Assembly: GCF_019890635.1 (NCBI RefSeq)
Contig: NZ_JAIOAB010000001.1
Span: 186,001-250,000 of the forward strand
DNA: 64,000 bases
Reading direction: 5' to 3'
DNA from: Streptomyces sennicomposti
GTDB taxonomy: Bacteria > Actinomycetota > Actinomycetes > Streptomycetales > Streptomycetaceae
Shown piece after piece: positions 53,054 to 60,948 of this stretch; position 1 is the stretch's first letter; each line of letters begins with the position of its first letter. The translations under genes were made by a program, and so were the position numbers. The notes under the pieces were generated by a model. It was not told where the DNA came from and made no database searches. It worked only from the letters and a program-made list of their open reading frames with translations.

Positions 53054-53451
53054 GCGAGGCGAGACCGCCGGTCGGGATCGACGACCTGCTGGAACGGGTC
53101 CGCCGGAGCTACGAGCGCATCGAGCCCGGCGAGGCGTACGCCGCCTCCCGGGCCGGCGAGGCCCTGCTCGTGGACATCCGGTACGCCGCGCTGCGCGAGC
53201 GCGACGGCCTGATCCCCGGCGCCCTCGTCGTCGAACGCAACGAGCTGGAGTGGCGGCTGGACCCCTGGGGCGGTCACCGCCTCCCGGAGGCCACCGGCCA
53301 CGACCTGCGCGTCGTCGTGATCTGCAACGAGGGCTACGCGTCGAGCCTGGCCGCCGCCTCCCTGCACCAACTGGGCCTGCACCGGGCCACCGATCTGATC
53401 GGCGGCTTCCAGGCCTGGCGCGCGGCCGGGCTTCCGGTGACGACGCCGTAG
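53050..53451 (+). CDS. Rhodanese-like sulfurtransferase
   Basis: A 133-residue single rhodanese domain starting at GTG 53050, which overlaps the cysteine dioxygenase stop. The catalytic Cys92 is in VVICNEGYASSLAA, with the six-residue loop of sulfurtransferases. LLVDIRYAALRERDGLIPGA is the CH2A-type first segment. Coupled to cysteine dioxygenase, it probably handles persulfide or sulfite-derived sulfur from cysteine breakdown; the acceptor is unknown. Confidence 0.93.
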   Translation: MSEARPPVGIDDLLERVRRSYERIEPGEAYAASRAGEALLVDIRYAALRERDGLIPGALVVERNELEWRLDPWGGHRLPEATGHDLRVVVICNEGYASSLAAASLHQLGLHRATDLIGGFQAWRAAGLPVTTP

Positions 53452-53497
53452 GGCCCGTGGCACGCGAGGTGCGGCCGCGTAGGCCCGTGGCGCGCGG
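53448..53497 (+). repeat. 31-bp duplication starting at the rhodanese stop codon
   Basis: GTAGGGCCCGTGGCACGCG at 53448 and GTAGGCCCGTGGCGCGCG at 53479. The first contains the TAG stop of the gene. Confidence 0.7.
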
Positions 53498-53855
53498 CGG
53501 GGACATGACCTACGCGCCCGACGGCAGCGGCTGACCGGGCGGCGGCTGCGCGGGCGCGCGCGGGCATGACCTCGCCGCCCGCGGACGGCCGGACGCGGAT
53601 GCCGCAGCCGACCGGACGGGCGGGCGAGCGTCGCCATCGGCCGGAGCAGGTGTGGCGCCCGGCCGGACGGGCGAGCGTCGCCACCGGCCGGAGCGGGCGC
53701 CACCACCGGTCAGAGCGGGCGTCGCCACCGGCCGGAGCGGGCGTCGCGCCTGACTGGAGCGGGTGTCGCGCCGGGCCGGAGCAGGTATCGCCTCTGTGGC
53801 TGAAGCGAGTGTTCGCGGCCGATGGGAGCGGAGGCCACGCCCCCTCTCCACGGCC
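53498..53855. other. Intergenic region dominated by tandem repeats
   Basis: No gene is supported between the rhodanese and recX ends. CATGACCTxCGC-GCCCG occurs twice (near 53505 and 53567), and the 22-bp array at 53628-53810 fills most of the rest. Confidence 0.5.
53628..53810. repeat. 22-bp tandem repeat, about eight units, downstream of recX
   Basis: Units start at 53628, 53652, 53675, 53698, 53720, 53742, 53764 and 53786; the last five are exactly 22 bases apart. The core is CGTCGCCACCGGCCGGAGCG. Divergence is greatest at the ends of the array. Unit length is not a multiple of three, so a repeated protein is unlikely. Confidence 0.88.
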
Positions 53856-54869
53856 TCAGAACTCCCCGTCCTCCAGGAAGTCCGTGTCCTCCCCCTCCTC
53901 CTCCAGCGCCTGGCGGACCACCTTCAGGGCGAGCCCCTGTGAGTAGCCCTTGCGGGCGAGCATGCCGGCGAGGCGGCGCAGCCGCTTGTCGCGGTCCAGG
54001 CCCCGGGTGGAGCGCAGCTTGCGGGCGACCAGTTCGCGCGCGGTGGCCTCTTCCTGGTCGGCGTCGAGCCGGCCCACCGCCTCGTCGATCAGCGTGGCGT
54101 CCACGCCCTTGGTCCGCAGTTCCCGGGCCAGTGCGCGCCGGGCCAGTCCGCGCCCGTGGTGCCGGGACTCCACCCAGGCGTCCGCGAACGCGCTGTCGTC
54201 GATCAGCCCGACCTCCTCGAACCTGGACAGCACCTCCTGCGCCGCCTCGTCGGGGATCTCCCGCTTGCGCAGGGCATCCGCGAGCTGCTTGCGAGTGCGC
54301 GGGGTCCCGGTGAGCAGGCGCAGACAGATCGCGCGCGCCCGCTCCACCGGGTCCCCCGGAGACTCCCCCCGCTCGGCCCTCGACAAGGAGGAAGCGTCTC
54401 CGTCCACCGCGGACGCCTCGCCGAAGTCCCGTCGGCGACGCCCGCGCCCGCCGTACGGCCCGCCGTCACGCGAGCCGCCCCGGCGTGCTCCTCTCGCCCG
54501 TGGGCCGCCCGTACCGCGCGTCCCACCGTCGCCCGTGCCGCGGCCGTCGCCCGGCTCGTCGCCCCCTTGTCCCCCGTACTCGCCGTGTCCCCCGAGTCCG
54601 CCGTACTCGCCGTGTCCCCCGAGTCCGCCGTATCCGCCGTGTCCCCCGAGTCCGTCGCCCGGGCCGTCGCCCGCGAAGCCGGCCTCCGGCCCGTGCACCC
54701 CGTCACCGTCCGGCCAGTACGGGTCGTCGCCCCGGTACGCGTCCGCGCTGTCCGCCCCGGCGCCGGGGCGGTTCCCGGTGCCCCTCCCCCGCGGGGCACC
54801 GGAATCGGCGTGTCCGTGCTCGTACTCGTGCCCGGCCTCGTACTCGGCCCAGTCGGTTCGCCGTGTCAC
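53856..54869 (-). CDS. recX: RecA regulator RecX with long Gly-rich N-terminal extension
   Basis: A 337-residue protein, far longer than usual RecX (about 150-190). The last 165 residues are the normal triple three-helix core: ARAICLRLLTGTPRTRKQLA, VGLIDDSAFADAWVESR, GLARRALARELRTKGVD and QEEATARELVARKLR. RecX blocks RecA filament growth. The first 170 residues are Gly/Asp/Tyr/Arg-rich with three copies of a nine-residue repeat, GLGGHGEYG, then a basic stretch (GGRGRRRRDFG). The GTG at 54869 is 3 bases after the recA stop, so the gene is read from the recA transcript. The extension may be disordered or bind nucleic acid. Confidence 0.93.
   Translation of the reverse strand: MTRRTDWAEYEAGHEYEHGHADSGAPRGRGTGNRPGAGADSADAYRGDDPYWPDGDGVHGPEAGFAGDGPGDGLGGHGGYGGLGGHGEYGGLGGHGEYGGQGGDEPGDGRGTGDGGTRGTGGPRARGARRGGSRDGGPYGGRGRRRRDFGEASAVDGDASSLSRAERGESPGDPVERARAICLRLLTGTPRTRKQLADALRKREIPDEAAQEVLSRFEEVGLIDDSAFADAWVESRHHGRGLARRALARELRTKGVDATLIDEAVGRLDADQEEATARELVARKLRSTRGLDRDKRLRRLAGMLARKGYSQGLALKVVRQALEEEGEDTDFLEDGEF
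54574..54654 (-). repeat. 27-bp coding tandem repeat in recX
   Basis: Three nearly identical 27-base units at 54574, 54601 and 54628 encode the nine-residue GLGGHGxYG repeats of the RecX extension. Confidence 0.9.
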
Positions 54870-54872
54870 GGG

Positions 54873-56000
54873 TCAGCTCTTGGCTGCGGCGGCCTTGGGC
54901 TTGGTGGCCTTGGCGGCGGCCGGGGCGGGCACCGTCTTGGCCGCGTCGCCCACGGCGGCGGAGACCGCGGCGTCCGCGCCCGGCTCGGCGGCCGGCTCCT
55001 CCGGGCGCACGCCGACGCCCAGCTTCTCCTTGATCTTCCGCTCGATCTCGTTGGCCAGGTCGGGGTTGTCCTTCAGGAAGTTGCGCGCGTTCTCCTTGCC
55101 CTGGCCGAGCTGGTCGCCCTCGTACGTGTACCAGGCGCCGGCCTTGCGCACGAAGCCGTGCTCCACGCCCATGTCGATCAGACCGCCCTCGCGGCTGATG
55201 CCCTGGCCGTAGAGGATGTCGAACTCCGCCTGCTTGAAGGGCGGCGCGACCTTGTTCTTGACGACCTTGCAGCGGGTGCGGTTGCCGACCGCCTCGGTGC
55301 CGTCCTTCAGGGTCTCGATCCGGCGGATGTCGATGCGCACGGAGGCGTAGAACTTCAGCGCGCGGCCACCGGTCGTGGTCTCCGGCGAGCCGAACATCAC
55401 ACCGATCTTCTCGCGCAGCTGGTTGATGAAGATCGCCGTGGTCTTGGACTGGTTGAGCGCGCTGGTGATCTTGCGCAGCGCCTGGCTCATCAGACGGGCC
55501 TGCAGACCCACGTGCGAGTCGCCCATCTCGCCCTCGATCTCCGCGCGCGGGACGAGCGCCGCGACCGAGTCGATGACGATGAGGTCGAGCGCGCCGGAGC
55601 GGACCAGCATGTCCACGATCTCCAGCGCCTGCTCGCCGTTGTCCGGCTGCGACAGGATCAGGTTGTCGATGTCGACGCCGAGCTTGCGCGCGTACTCGGG
55701 GTCGAGGGCGTGCTCCGCGTCCACGAAGGCGACCTGGCCGCCGGCCTTCTGCGCGTTCGCCACGGCGTGCAGGGTCAGGGTCGTCTTGCCGGAGGACTCC
55801 GGTCCGTAGATCTCCACGACGCGCCCGCGCGGCAGGCCGCCGACGCCGAGGGCCACGTCGAGCGCGGTCGACCCGGTCGGGATGACCTCGATGGGCTCCT
55901 TCGACCGCTCGCCCATGCGCATGACGGCGCCCTTGCCGAATTGTCGTTCAATCTGTGCGAGCGCGGCGTCGAGCGCCTTCTCGCGGTCGGTTCCTGCCAT
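54873..56000 (-). CDS. recA: Recombinase RecA
   Basis: A 375-residue recombinase. Walker A is [13 protein letters not shown], the Walker B strand is [19 protein letters not shown], and the L2 region [22 protein letters not shown] carries the DNA-binding loop. The C-terminus has an Ala/Lys/Pro-rich tail, as in other streptomycetes. ATG 56000 ([11 protein letters not shown]) follows GGTGGAA. Two promoters are visible upstream: a PafBC-type one (56044-56066) and an SOS box promoter (56165-56191). It is followed directly by recX. Confidence 0.98.
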   Translation of the reverse strand: MAGTDREKALDAALAQIERQFGKGAVMRMGERSKEPIEVIPTGSTALDVALGVGGLPRGRVVEIYGPESSGKTTLTLHAVANAQKAGGQVAFVDAEHALDPEYARKLGVDIDNLILSQPDNGEQALEIVDMLVRSGALDLIVIDSVAALVPRAEIEGEMGDSHVGLQARLMSQALRKITSALNQSKTTAIFINQLREKIGVMFGSPETTTGGRALKFYASVRIDIRRIETLKDGTEAVGNRTRCKVVKNKVAPPFKQAEFDILYGQGISREGGLIDMGVEHGFVRKAGAWYTYEGDQLGQGKENARNFLKDNPDLANEIERKIKEKLGVGVRPEEPAAEPGADAAVSAAVGDAAKTVPAPAAAKATKPKAAAAKS

Positions 56001-56043
56001 GGGTTCCACCCGGTTTGCTTGAGTCGATCGCTTCACGTCAAAG

Positions 56044-56066
56044 ACGCTAACGCCTGCCACTGACAA
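56044..56066 (-). promoter_or_regulatory. PafBC-type (RecA-NDp) promoter of recA
   Basis: Read on the minus strand: TTGTCAGTG (56066-56058), eight bases, TAGCGT (56049-56044). This is a perfect match to TTGTCRGTG-N8-TAnnnT. A transcript from it would have a leader of about 35 bases. Confidence 0.9.
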
Positions 56067-56164
56067 TGCGCCTCGACGCATGTCCGGCCTGTGGATAACT
56101 AAGGTGCAGATCAACCCGAAACCGGGCGAATCACCCTTCGTTCCGTCTCGCCGGAGCCCCCATA

Positions 56165-56191
56165 AGAATAGATGTTCGATTTTCGTGTCAA
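56165..56191 (-). promoter_or_regulatory. SOS box and distal promoter of recA
   Basis: On the minus strand, TTGACA (56191-56186) and TATTCT (56170-56165) flank GAACATCTATTC (56177-56166), a Cheo-type LexA site that overlaps the -10. It nearly equals the site known upstream of Streptomyces recA. Bound LexA would block polymerase. Confidence 0.75.
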
Positions 56192-56296
56192 GCGAGCCAC
56201 ACCGTCACCGCGCCCGCTGTCCTGCTCCGCCCGGAGCAGGGCGGGAGCCTCCTCCCGGACGACGACAGGCGGCTCCTTCCCCGCGACGCTCGGGGC

Positions 56297-57088
56297 ATGG
56301 CAGTCTCCGTGTCCCGACCGCGCCCCTCGCCCCTCACGGCGTCCGTACAGGCCCTGCGCCCCGCCGAGCGGCTGTGCCACGCCACCGGCCTCCTCCTCGT
56401 CCTGTCCGGCCTGGTCCACCTGGTGGTGTTCGCGATCGACGGCGGGCCGTGGGACGGGCCCGTCTCCTGGCGCAAGCCCGTCACGTTCGGACTGTCCTTC
56501 GGGGCGACGCTGATCGCGCTCACCTGGGTCACGTCGTACCTGCGGATCGCGGAGCGGACGCGGACGGTGCTGCTCGGGGTGTTCGCCGCCGACTGCGTCG
56601 TCGAGGTGGGCGGCATCACGCTCCAGGCGTGGCGCCGGGTGCCCTCGCATCTGAACATGCAGACGCCCTTCGACACGGCGGTGTCGATGACGCTCGCGGT
56701 GGGCGGCGGGGTCCTCGTGGTGCTCCTGACCGTCTTCGCGGTCGCGTCCTTCCGGCGCGTCCCCGCCAGCCCCGCGGGGATGGCGCTCGCGGTGCGCTCC
56801 GGGTTCGCGATCCTGCTCGTCGCCCTGGCGTCGGGCGCCGCGATGATCGCGCGCGGGGTGCTGCTGACCCGGACCGGTCACCAGCAGGCGGCGTACCACT
56901 CGACGGCCCCGCTCAAGCCGCTGCACGGGGTGAGTCTGCACGCGGTCCTGGTGCTGCCCGCGCTGGCCCGGCTGCTGTCGCGCACGGCGTGGAGCGAGCG
57001 GGCCCGCCGACGGGCCGTGGCCGCCGCGGTCGGCGCCTACGCGGCCGCCGTCGCCGCCGCCGGCCTCTGGCCGCTCGTCGGCCGCTGA
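56297..57088 (+). CDS. Hypothetical polytopic membrane protein
   Basis: A 263-residue protein with about seven hydrophobic segments, including GLLLVLSGLVHLVVFAID, FGLSFGATLIALTWVTSYL and ALASGAAMIARGVLLTR. The loop text GPWDGPVSWRKPVTFGLSFG and the recurrent His residues in LHGVSLHAVLVLP could point to a heme or metal-binding membrane protein, but I recognise no family. ATG 56297 follows a weak GCTCGGGGC; the gene is divergent from recA. Confidence 0.7.
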   Translation: MAVSVSRPRPSPLTASVQALRPAERLCHATGLLLVLSGLVHLVVFAIDGGPWDGPVSWRKPVTFGLSFGATLIALTWVTSYLRIAERTRTVLLGVFAADCVVEVGGITLQAWRRVPSHLNMQTPFDTAVSMTLAVGGGVLVVLLTVFAVASFRRVPASPAGMALAVRSGFAILLVALASGAAMIARGVLLTRTGHQQAAYHSTAPLKPLHGVSLHAVLVLPALARLLSRTAWSERARRRAVAAAVGAYAAAVAAAGLWPLVGR

Positions 57089-57191
57089 CCGGACCCCGGC
57101 CCCGGGTCGCCGCCCCGCACAGCCGCCGACCGCCGTCGGCGACCCACCGCCAGGGCCGCCCGGCCGCCCCGTCCCCGTCCTCGGCGGTGGC

Positions 57192-58490
57192 TCACGCGTC
57201 CGCGCCGGAAGCGCCCGCGTCCGCCGTCGTCCCGGTGCCCGCGTCCGCCGCGGCTCCCGTCCCGGCCGCCGCCGGCTGCGCCCACAGCCGCCGCACGCGC
57301 GTGAACAGGCCCGGCGCCGAGGGCCGGCTGGGGTGACCGTGGACACGGGGGTCGTCGGTGACGTCGTACCGCTTCACGTACGCGCCCAGGAATGCCTGGA
57401 GCGTGGCGACGGCCGGGATGGCGATCAGCGCGCCCACCGCGCCGAGCAGTGCCGTGCCGGCGATGACCGAGCCGAAGGCGACCGCGGGGTGGATGTCGAC
57501 GGTCTTGGAGGTCAGCTTGGGCTGCAGCATGTAGTTCTCGAACTGCTGGTAGACCACGACGAAGACCAGCACCCACAGCGCGTACCAGGGGTTGACCGTG
57601 AAGGCGATCAGCATCGGCAGGGCGCCGGCGAGATAGGTGCCGATGGTCGGGATGAACTGCGACACCAGCCCCACCCAGACGCCGAGCACGGGCGCGTACG
57701 GCACGCCGAGGGCCTGGAGCAGGACGTAGTGGGCGACTCCCGAGACGAGGGCCATCAGGCCGCGCGAGTAGAGGTAGCCGCCGGTCTTGTCGACGGCGAT
57801 CTCCCACGCGCGCAGCACCTCGGCCTGGCGGGCGGGCGGCAGCACGGAGCACAGCGCCCGGCGCAGCCGGGGGCCGTCGGCCGCGAAGTAGAACGAGAAC
57901 AGGGCGACCGTCAGCAGCCGGAACAGGCCGCCGAGCACCTGCGCGGACACGTCCAGCACGCCCGCCGCGCTGTTCTGCGCGTACTTGCGCAGCCAGTCGG
58001 AGTGGAGCAGCCCCTCCTGGATGTCGACGCGCCGCAGATGACTGTGGAACGTGGCGTTGACCCAGTTGATGACGGAGTCCAGGTACTCCGGGAAGCCCTC
58101 GATCATCTTGATGATCTGACCGGCGAGCATCGAGCCGAGCAGGGTGACGAATCCCGCGGTCGCTATCGCCAGCCCGAGGAAGACCAGGAAGGTCGCGAAG
58201 CCCCGGCGCATGCCGCGGGAGGCCATGCGGCTCACCGCCGGCTCGATCGCCAGGGCCAGGAAGAACGCGATGAGGATGTTGATCAGCAGGCTGGTGACCT
58301 GGTGGAACGCCCAGCTGCCGAACTGGAAGGCGGCGATGAGCGCGAGTGCGAGCACCATGGCCCGCGGCAGCCAGCGCGGCATGCGCGCGCCGGGCCCGGC
58401 GGCGCCCGCGACCGGCGGGTCGGAGGGCGGCGTCGTAGCGGTGGAGGGTGCTTGCCGGGCCGTCAGCCCGGACTCGTCAGTGCGTGCCAC
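57192..58490 (-). CDS. AI-2E family transporter (YdiK/PerM-like)
   Basis: A 432-residue permease with about eight membrane segments. The family hallmark PTIGTYLAGALPMLIAF is in the second half (FIPTIGTYLAG), and ALGVPYAPVLGVWVGLVSQF and VAFGSVIAGTALLGAVGAL fit. The N-terminal 55 residues and the C-terminal 50 are Pro/Ala-rich. Members export small molecules or act as sodium/proton antiporters; the substrate here is unknown. The start could be GTG 58508 or GTG 58490. The latter is preferred since a damage-type promoter-like sequence (TTGTCGGCG-N8-GAGACT) ends 6 bases before it. Confidence 0.88.
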   Translation of the reverse strand: MARTDESGLTARQAPSTATTPPSDPPVAGAAGPGARMPRWLPRAMVLALALIAAFQFGSWAFHQVTSLLINILIAFFLALAIEPAVSRMASRGMRRGFATFLVFLGLAIATAGFVTLLGSMLAGQIIKMIEGFPEYLDSVINWVNATFHSHLRRVDIQEGLLHSDWLRKYAQNSAAGVLDVSAQVLGGLFRLLTVALFSFYFAADGPRLRRALCSVLPPARQAEVLRAWEIAVDKTGGYLYSRGLMALVSGVAHYVLLQALGVPYAPVLGVWVGLVSQFIPTIGTYLAGALPMLIAFTVNPWYALWVLVFVVVYQQFENYMLQPKLTSKTVDIHPAVAFGSVIAGTALLGAVGALIAIPAVATLQAFLGAYVKRYDVTDDPRVHGHPSRPSAPGLFTRVRRLWAQPAAAGTGAAADAGTGTTADAGASGADA

Positions 58491-58550
58491 GGTGCAAGTC
58501 TCGCCCACGCCGCCGACAATCGGATACGCCCCCGCCGGCGCGGCCCCCGG

Positions 58551-58745
58551 TCAGCGCTTCTCCCCCGGGACGTCCATGACCTGGCAGACCACGCGCCACA
58601 CGTCCTTGGCCGCCCAGCCGTCCGCCAGCGCCTCGTGCACCGTGCGTCCGCCCAGCTCCGACATCACGTGGTCGCGGGCGAAGGTCTCGGCGTACCCCGC
58701 GCCGAAATGCTCCGCCATCCGCTCCCAGAAGACCGTCAACCGCAT
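58551..58745 (-). CDS. DUF3046 family protein
   Basis: A 64-residue actinobacterial protein with text MRLTVFWERMAEHFGAGYAE and later GGRTVHEALADGWAAKDVWR, which matches DUF3046 along its length. Members are usually found near recA/recX in actinobacteria, as here. No function is known. Confidence 0.9.
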   Translation of the reverse strand: MRLTVFWERMAEHFGAGYAETFARDHVMSELGGRTVHEALADGWAAKDVWRVVCQVMDVPGEKR

Positions 58746-58824
58746 GCGTCCAGTATCCCGCCCCTGCGGGTGACCCCGGACCGGGACGGGCTGCCGGAAC
58801 CGCTTTCCGCCCTACGGTCGGACC

Positions 58825-59769
58825 ATGGCCGAAACCGCAGCTGCCCCCTCCGCCCCGCCGCCGGCGGCGTCCTCCCCGCTGGCGCGCGCCGAGCACTTCG
58901 TGTGGCTCACCGCGCGCGTGCTGGAGCAGCGGATCTTCGCGCACGAGTTCCGGGGCGGCGGCGCGGACCCGGTGGAGACCGCGCTGGACGCCTACCGCAA
59001 CGAGGACGGCGGGTACGGTCACGCCCTGGAGCCGGACCTGCGCGGCCCCGTCAGCCAGCCGCTGCACACGGCGCACGCGCTGCGCGTCCTGGACCTGATC
59101 GGGCGCTGCGGCGGGGCGCGGGTGGAGCGCGTGTGCCGCTATCTGACCGCCGTCTCCACCCCGGACGGGGCGCTTCCGGCGGTCCATCCCGGCCAGCGCG
59201 GCTATCCGGCGGCCCCCTTCGTGCCGGTCGTGGACGACCCGCCGAGCGATCTGCTCGCCACCGGGCCGGTGGTGGGCCTGCTGCACCGCAACGCGGTGTG
59301 GCACGCCTGGCTGTTCCGGGCGACGGACTTCTGCTGGCAGCGGATCGAGTCCCTGGAGAACTCCCACCCCTACGAGGTGGAGGCCGCCGTCGCCTTCCTG
59401 GACTCGGCGCCCGACCGCCCGCGCGCGCAGGCGGCGGCCGAGCGGCTCGGCCGGCTGGTGCGCGAGCGGCGGCTCGCGGTGCTGGACCCGGCGCGCGCGC
59501 AGTCCTGGCCGCTCGCTCCCGGCTACGCCCCGGGCGAGCACCACTTCCCGTACGACTTCGCGCGGACCCCGGACTCCCTCGCGCGCGCGTGGTTCACGGA
59601 CGAGGAGATGGCCCGCGCGCTGGACTTCCTCGCCGGCCGGCAGCAGGAGGACGGCGGCTGGCCGGTCACCTGGCGCCAGTGGGCTCCGGCGCCCGCGCTG
59701 GAGGCGCGCCCCATGGTGACGATCGAGGCGCTGCGCACCCTCAGGGCGTACGGCCGCGGCATCGGCTGA
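58825..59769 (+). CDS. Terpenoid-cyclase-like alpha/alpha toroid protein
   Basis: A 314-residue all-helical protein. The text AYRNEDGGYGHALEPDLRGP and near the end DFLAGRQQEDGGWPVTW are QW/squalene-oxidase-type repeats of the alpha/alpha6 barrel seen in prenyltransferases and terpene cyclases. The acidic catalytic motifs of true cyclases are absent. It may be a binding or accessory protein. The ATG at 58825 has a weak ribosome site. Confidence 0.75.
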   Translation: MAETAAAPSAPPPAASSPLARAEHFVWLTARVLEQRIFAHEFRGGGADPVETALDAYRNEDGGYGHALEPDLRGPVSQPLHTAHALRVLDLIGRCGGARVERVCRYLTAVSTPDGALPAVHPGQRGYPAAPFVPVVDDPPSDLLATGPVVGLLHRNAVWHAWLFRATDFCWQRIESLENSHPYEVEAAVAFLDSAPDRPRAQAAAERLGRLVRERRLAVLDPARAQSWPLAPGYAPGEHHFPYDFARTPDSLARAWFTDEEMARALDFLAGRQQEDGGWPVTWRQWAPAPALEARPMVTIEALRTLRAYGRGIG

Positions 59770-59818
59770 GGACGCGGGCGGCGACGGCTCGCTCCCGAGC
59801 GGCCCGCACGACCGCCCT

Positions 59819-60127
59819 TCAGCCGCCCATGGCCCGCACCCCCGCCGTGACCACGACGGCGGCCGCGACGACGAGCAGGAACGGCGCCCGCAGCACCAGC
59901 GCCACGGCGGCGGCGCCGAGCCCGGCCGCCCGCGCGTCCAGGACGAGCGTGTGCCCGTCGGCGAACGTCTGCTGGGCGGTGAGGGCGGCGAGCAGCGCCA
60001 CGGGCAGCAGCGCGGCGAGCCGCCGCACCAGCGGGCGTTCCAGGACTCCCGCCGGGACGAGCAGTCCGGCGAGCTTGACGGCGTAGCAGCCGACGGCGGT
60101 CACGGCGACCGCGATCCAGACGTTCAC
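59819..60127 (-). CDS. azlD: AzlD-family amino acid exporter subunit
   Basis: A 102-residue small membrane protein with four hydrophobic segments. The text VWIAVAVTAVGCYAVKLAGL fits AzlD, the small partner of AzlC in branched-chain amino acid export. The GTG start overlaps the azlC stop (GTGA), so the two are translated together. Confidence 0.9.
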   Translation of the reverse strand: MNVWIAVAVTAVGCYAVKLAGLLVPAGVLERPLVRRLAALLPVALLAALTAQQTFADGHTLVLDARAAGLGAAAVALVLRAPFLLVVAAAVVVTAGVRAMGG

Positions 60128-60948
60128 CGGTCTTCCTCTCGTACGTCTCGTGCGCCTCGCGCGTCTCGTGCCTCTTGGGCGCCGTCCCGCGCGCGTTGTT
60201 CTCGTCCGTCGTCCCGCGCGCGTGCCGCGCGGCGACCGGTCAGGTACAGCACGGCCGGTGCGGCGAGCGCCGCCGCCAGGACCGGCACCCCGGCCGGCAG
60301 CACGGGCAGCAGCCCGAGCCCGAGGAGGACGGCGAGCGCGGCGACGGCCCGCTCGGTGGCGGTCTTCAGCATCGGGGCGAGCAGGGCCAGGAACACGGCG
60401 GGCCCGGCCGCGTCCAGCCCCCACGCGTCGGTGTCCCCGAGCGCCTTAGCCCCAAGCGCGCCGAGGAACGTGGTGAGGTTCCACAGCACGTACAGGCTGG
60501 CCCCGGTGACGGTGAAGCCGATCCGCGCGCCGCGCCGGGTGGGCTGGGCGAGGGTCACCGCCGTGGTCTCGTCGATGACCCATTGGGCGGCGAACGGCCG
60601 CACCGCGCGCGGGAGGGCGAGCAACTGCGACAGGCGCAGTCCGTAGAAGGCGTTGCGCACCCCGAGGAAGAAGGCCCCCGCGGCGGCCGTGAACGGGTTG
60701 CCGCCCGCCGCGAGCGCTCCCACCAGCGCGAACTGGGACGCCCCGGTGAAGACCAGGAGGCTGAGCGCGCAGGTCTGGAGCAGGGTGAGCCCGCTGCCCG
60801 CCGAGGTCACCCCGAAGGCGAACCCGGACAGTCCTACGGCGACGCCCACGCCGAGGGCGTCCCGGACGACGGCGGCGTCCGGTTTCCCGTCGTCGGCTCC
60901 CCCCGGCCCGTCGGATCGTATGTCTGCGAGAGCTGTGTCTTCTGCCAC
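60124..60948 (-). CDS. azlC: AzlC-family branched-chain amino acid exporter
   Basis: A 274-residue membrane protein with about seven segments. SLLVFTGASQFALVGALAAGG and AAQWVIDETTAVTLAQ are AzlC hallmarks. It pairs with AzlD for export of leucine-type amino acids or analogues. GTG 60948 overlaps the 3' end of the upstream araC-type gene by 115 bases; the ribosome site is weak and no shorter standard start is convincing. The C-terminal 40 residues are basic low complexity. Confidence 0.9.
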   Translation of the reverse strand: MAEDTALADIRSDGPGGADDGKPDAAVVRDALGVGVAVGLSGFAFGVTSAGSGLTLLQTCALSLLVFTGASQFALVGALAAGGNPFTAAAGAFFLGVRNAFYGLRLSQLLALPRAVRPFAAQWVIDETTAVTLAQPTRRGARIGFTVTGASLYVLWNLTTFLGALGAKALGDTDAWGLDAAGPAVFLALLAPMLKTATERAVAALAVLLGLGLLPVLPAGVPVLAAALAAPAVLYLTGRRAARARDDGREQRARDGAQEARDARGARDVREEDR

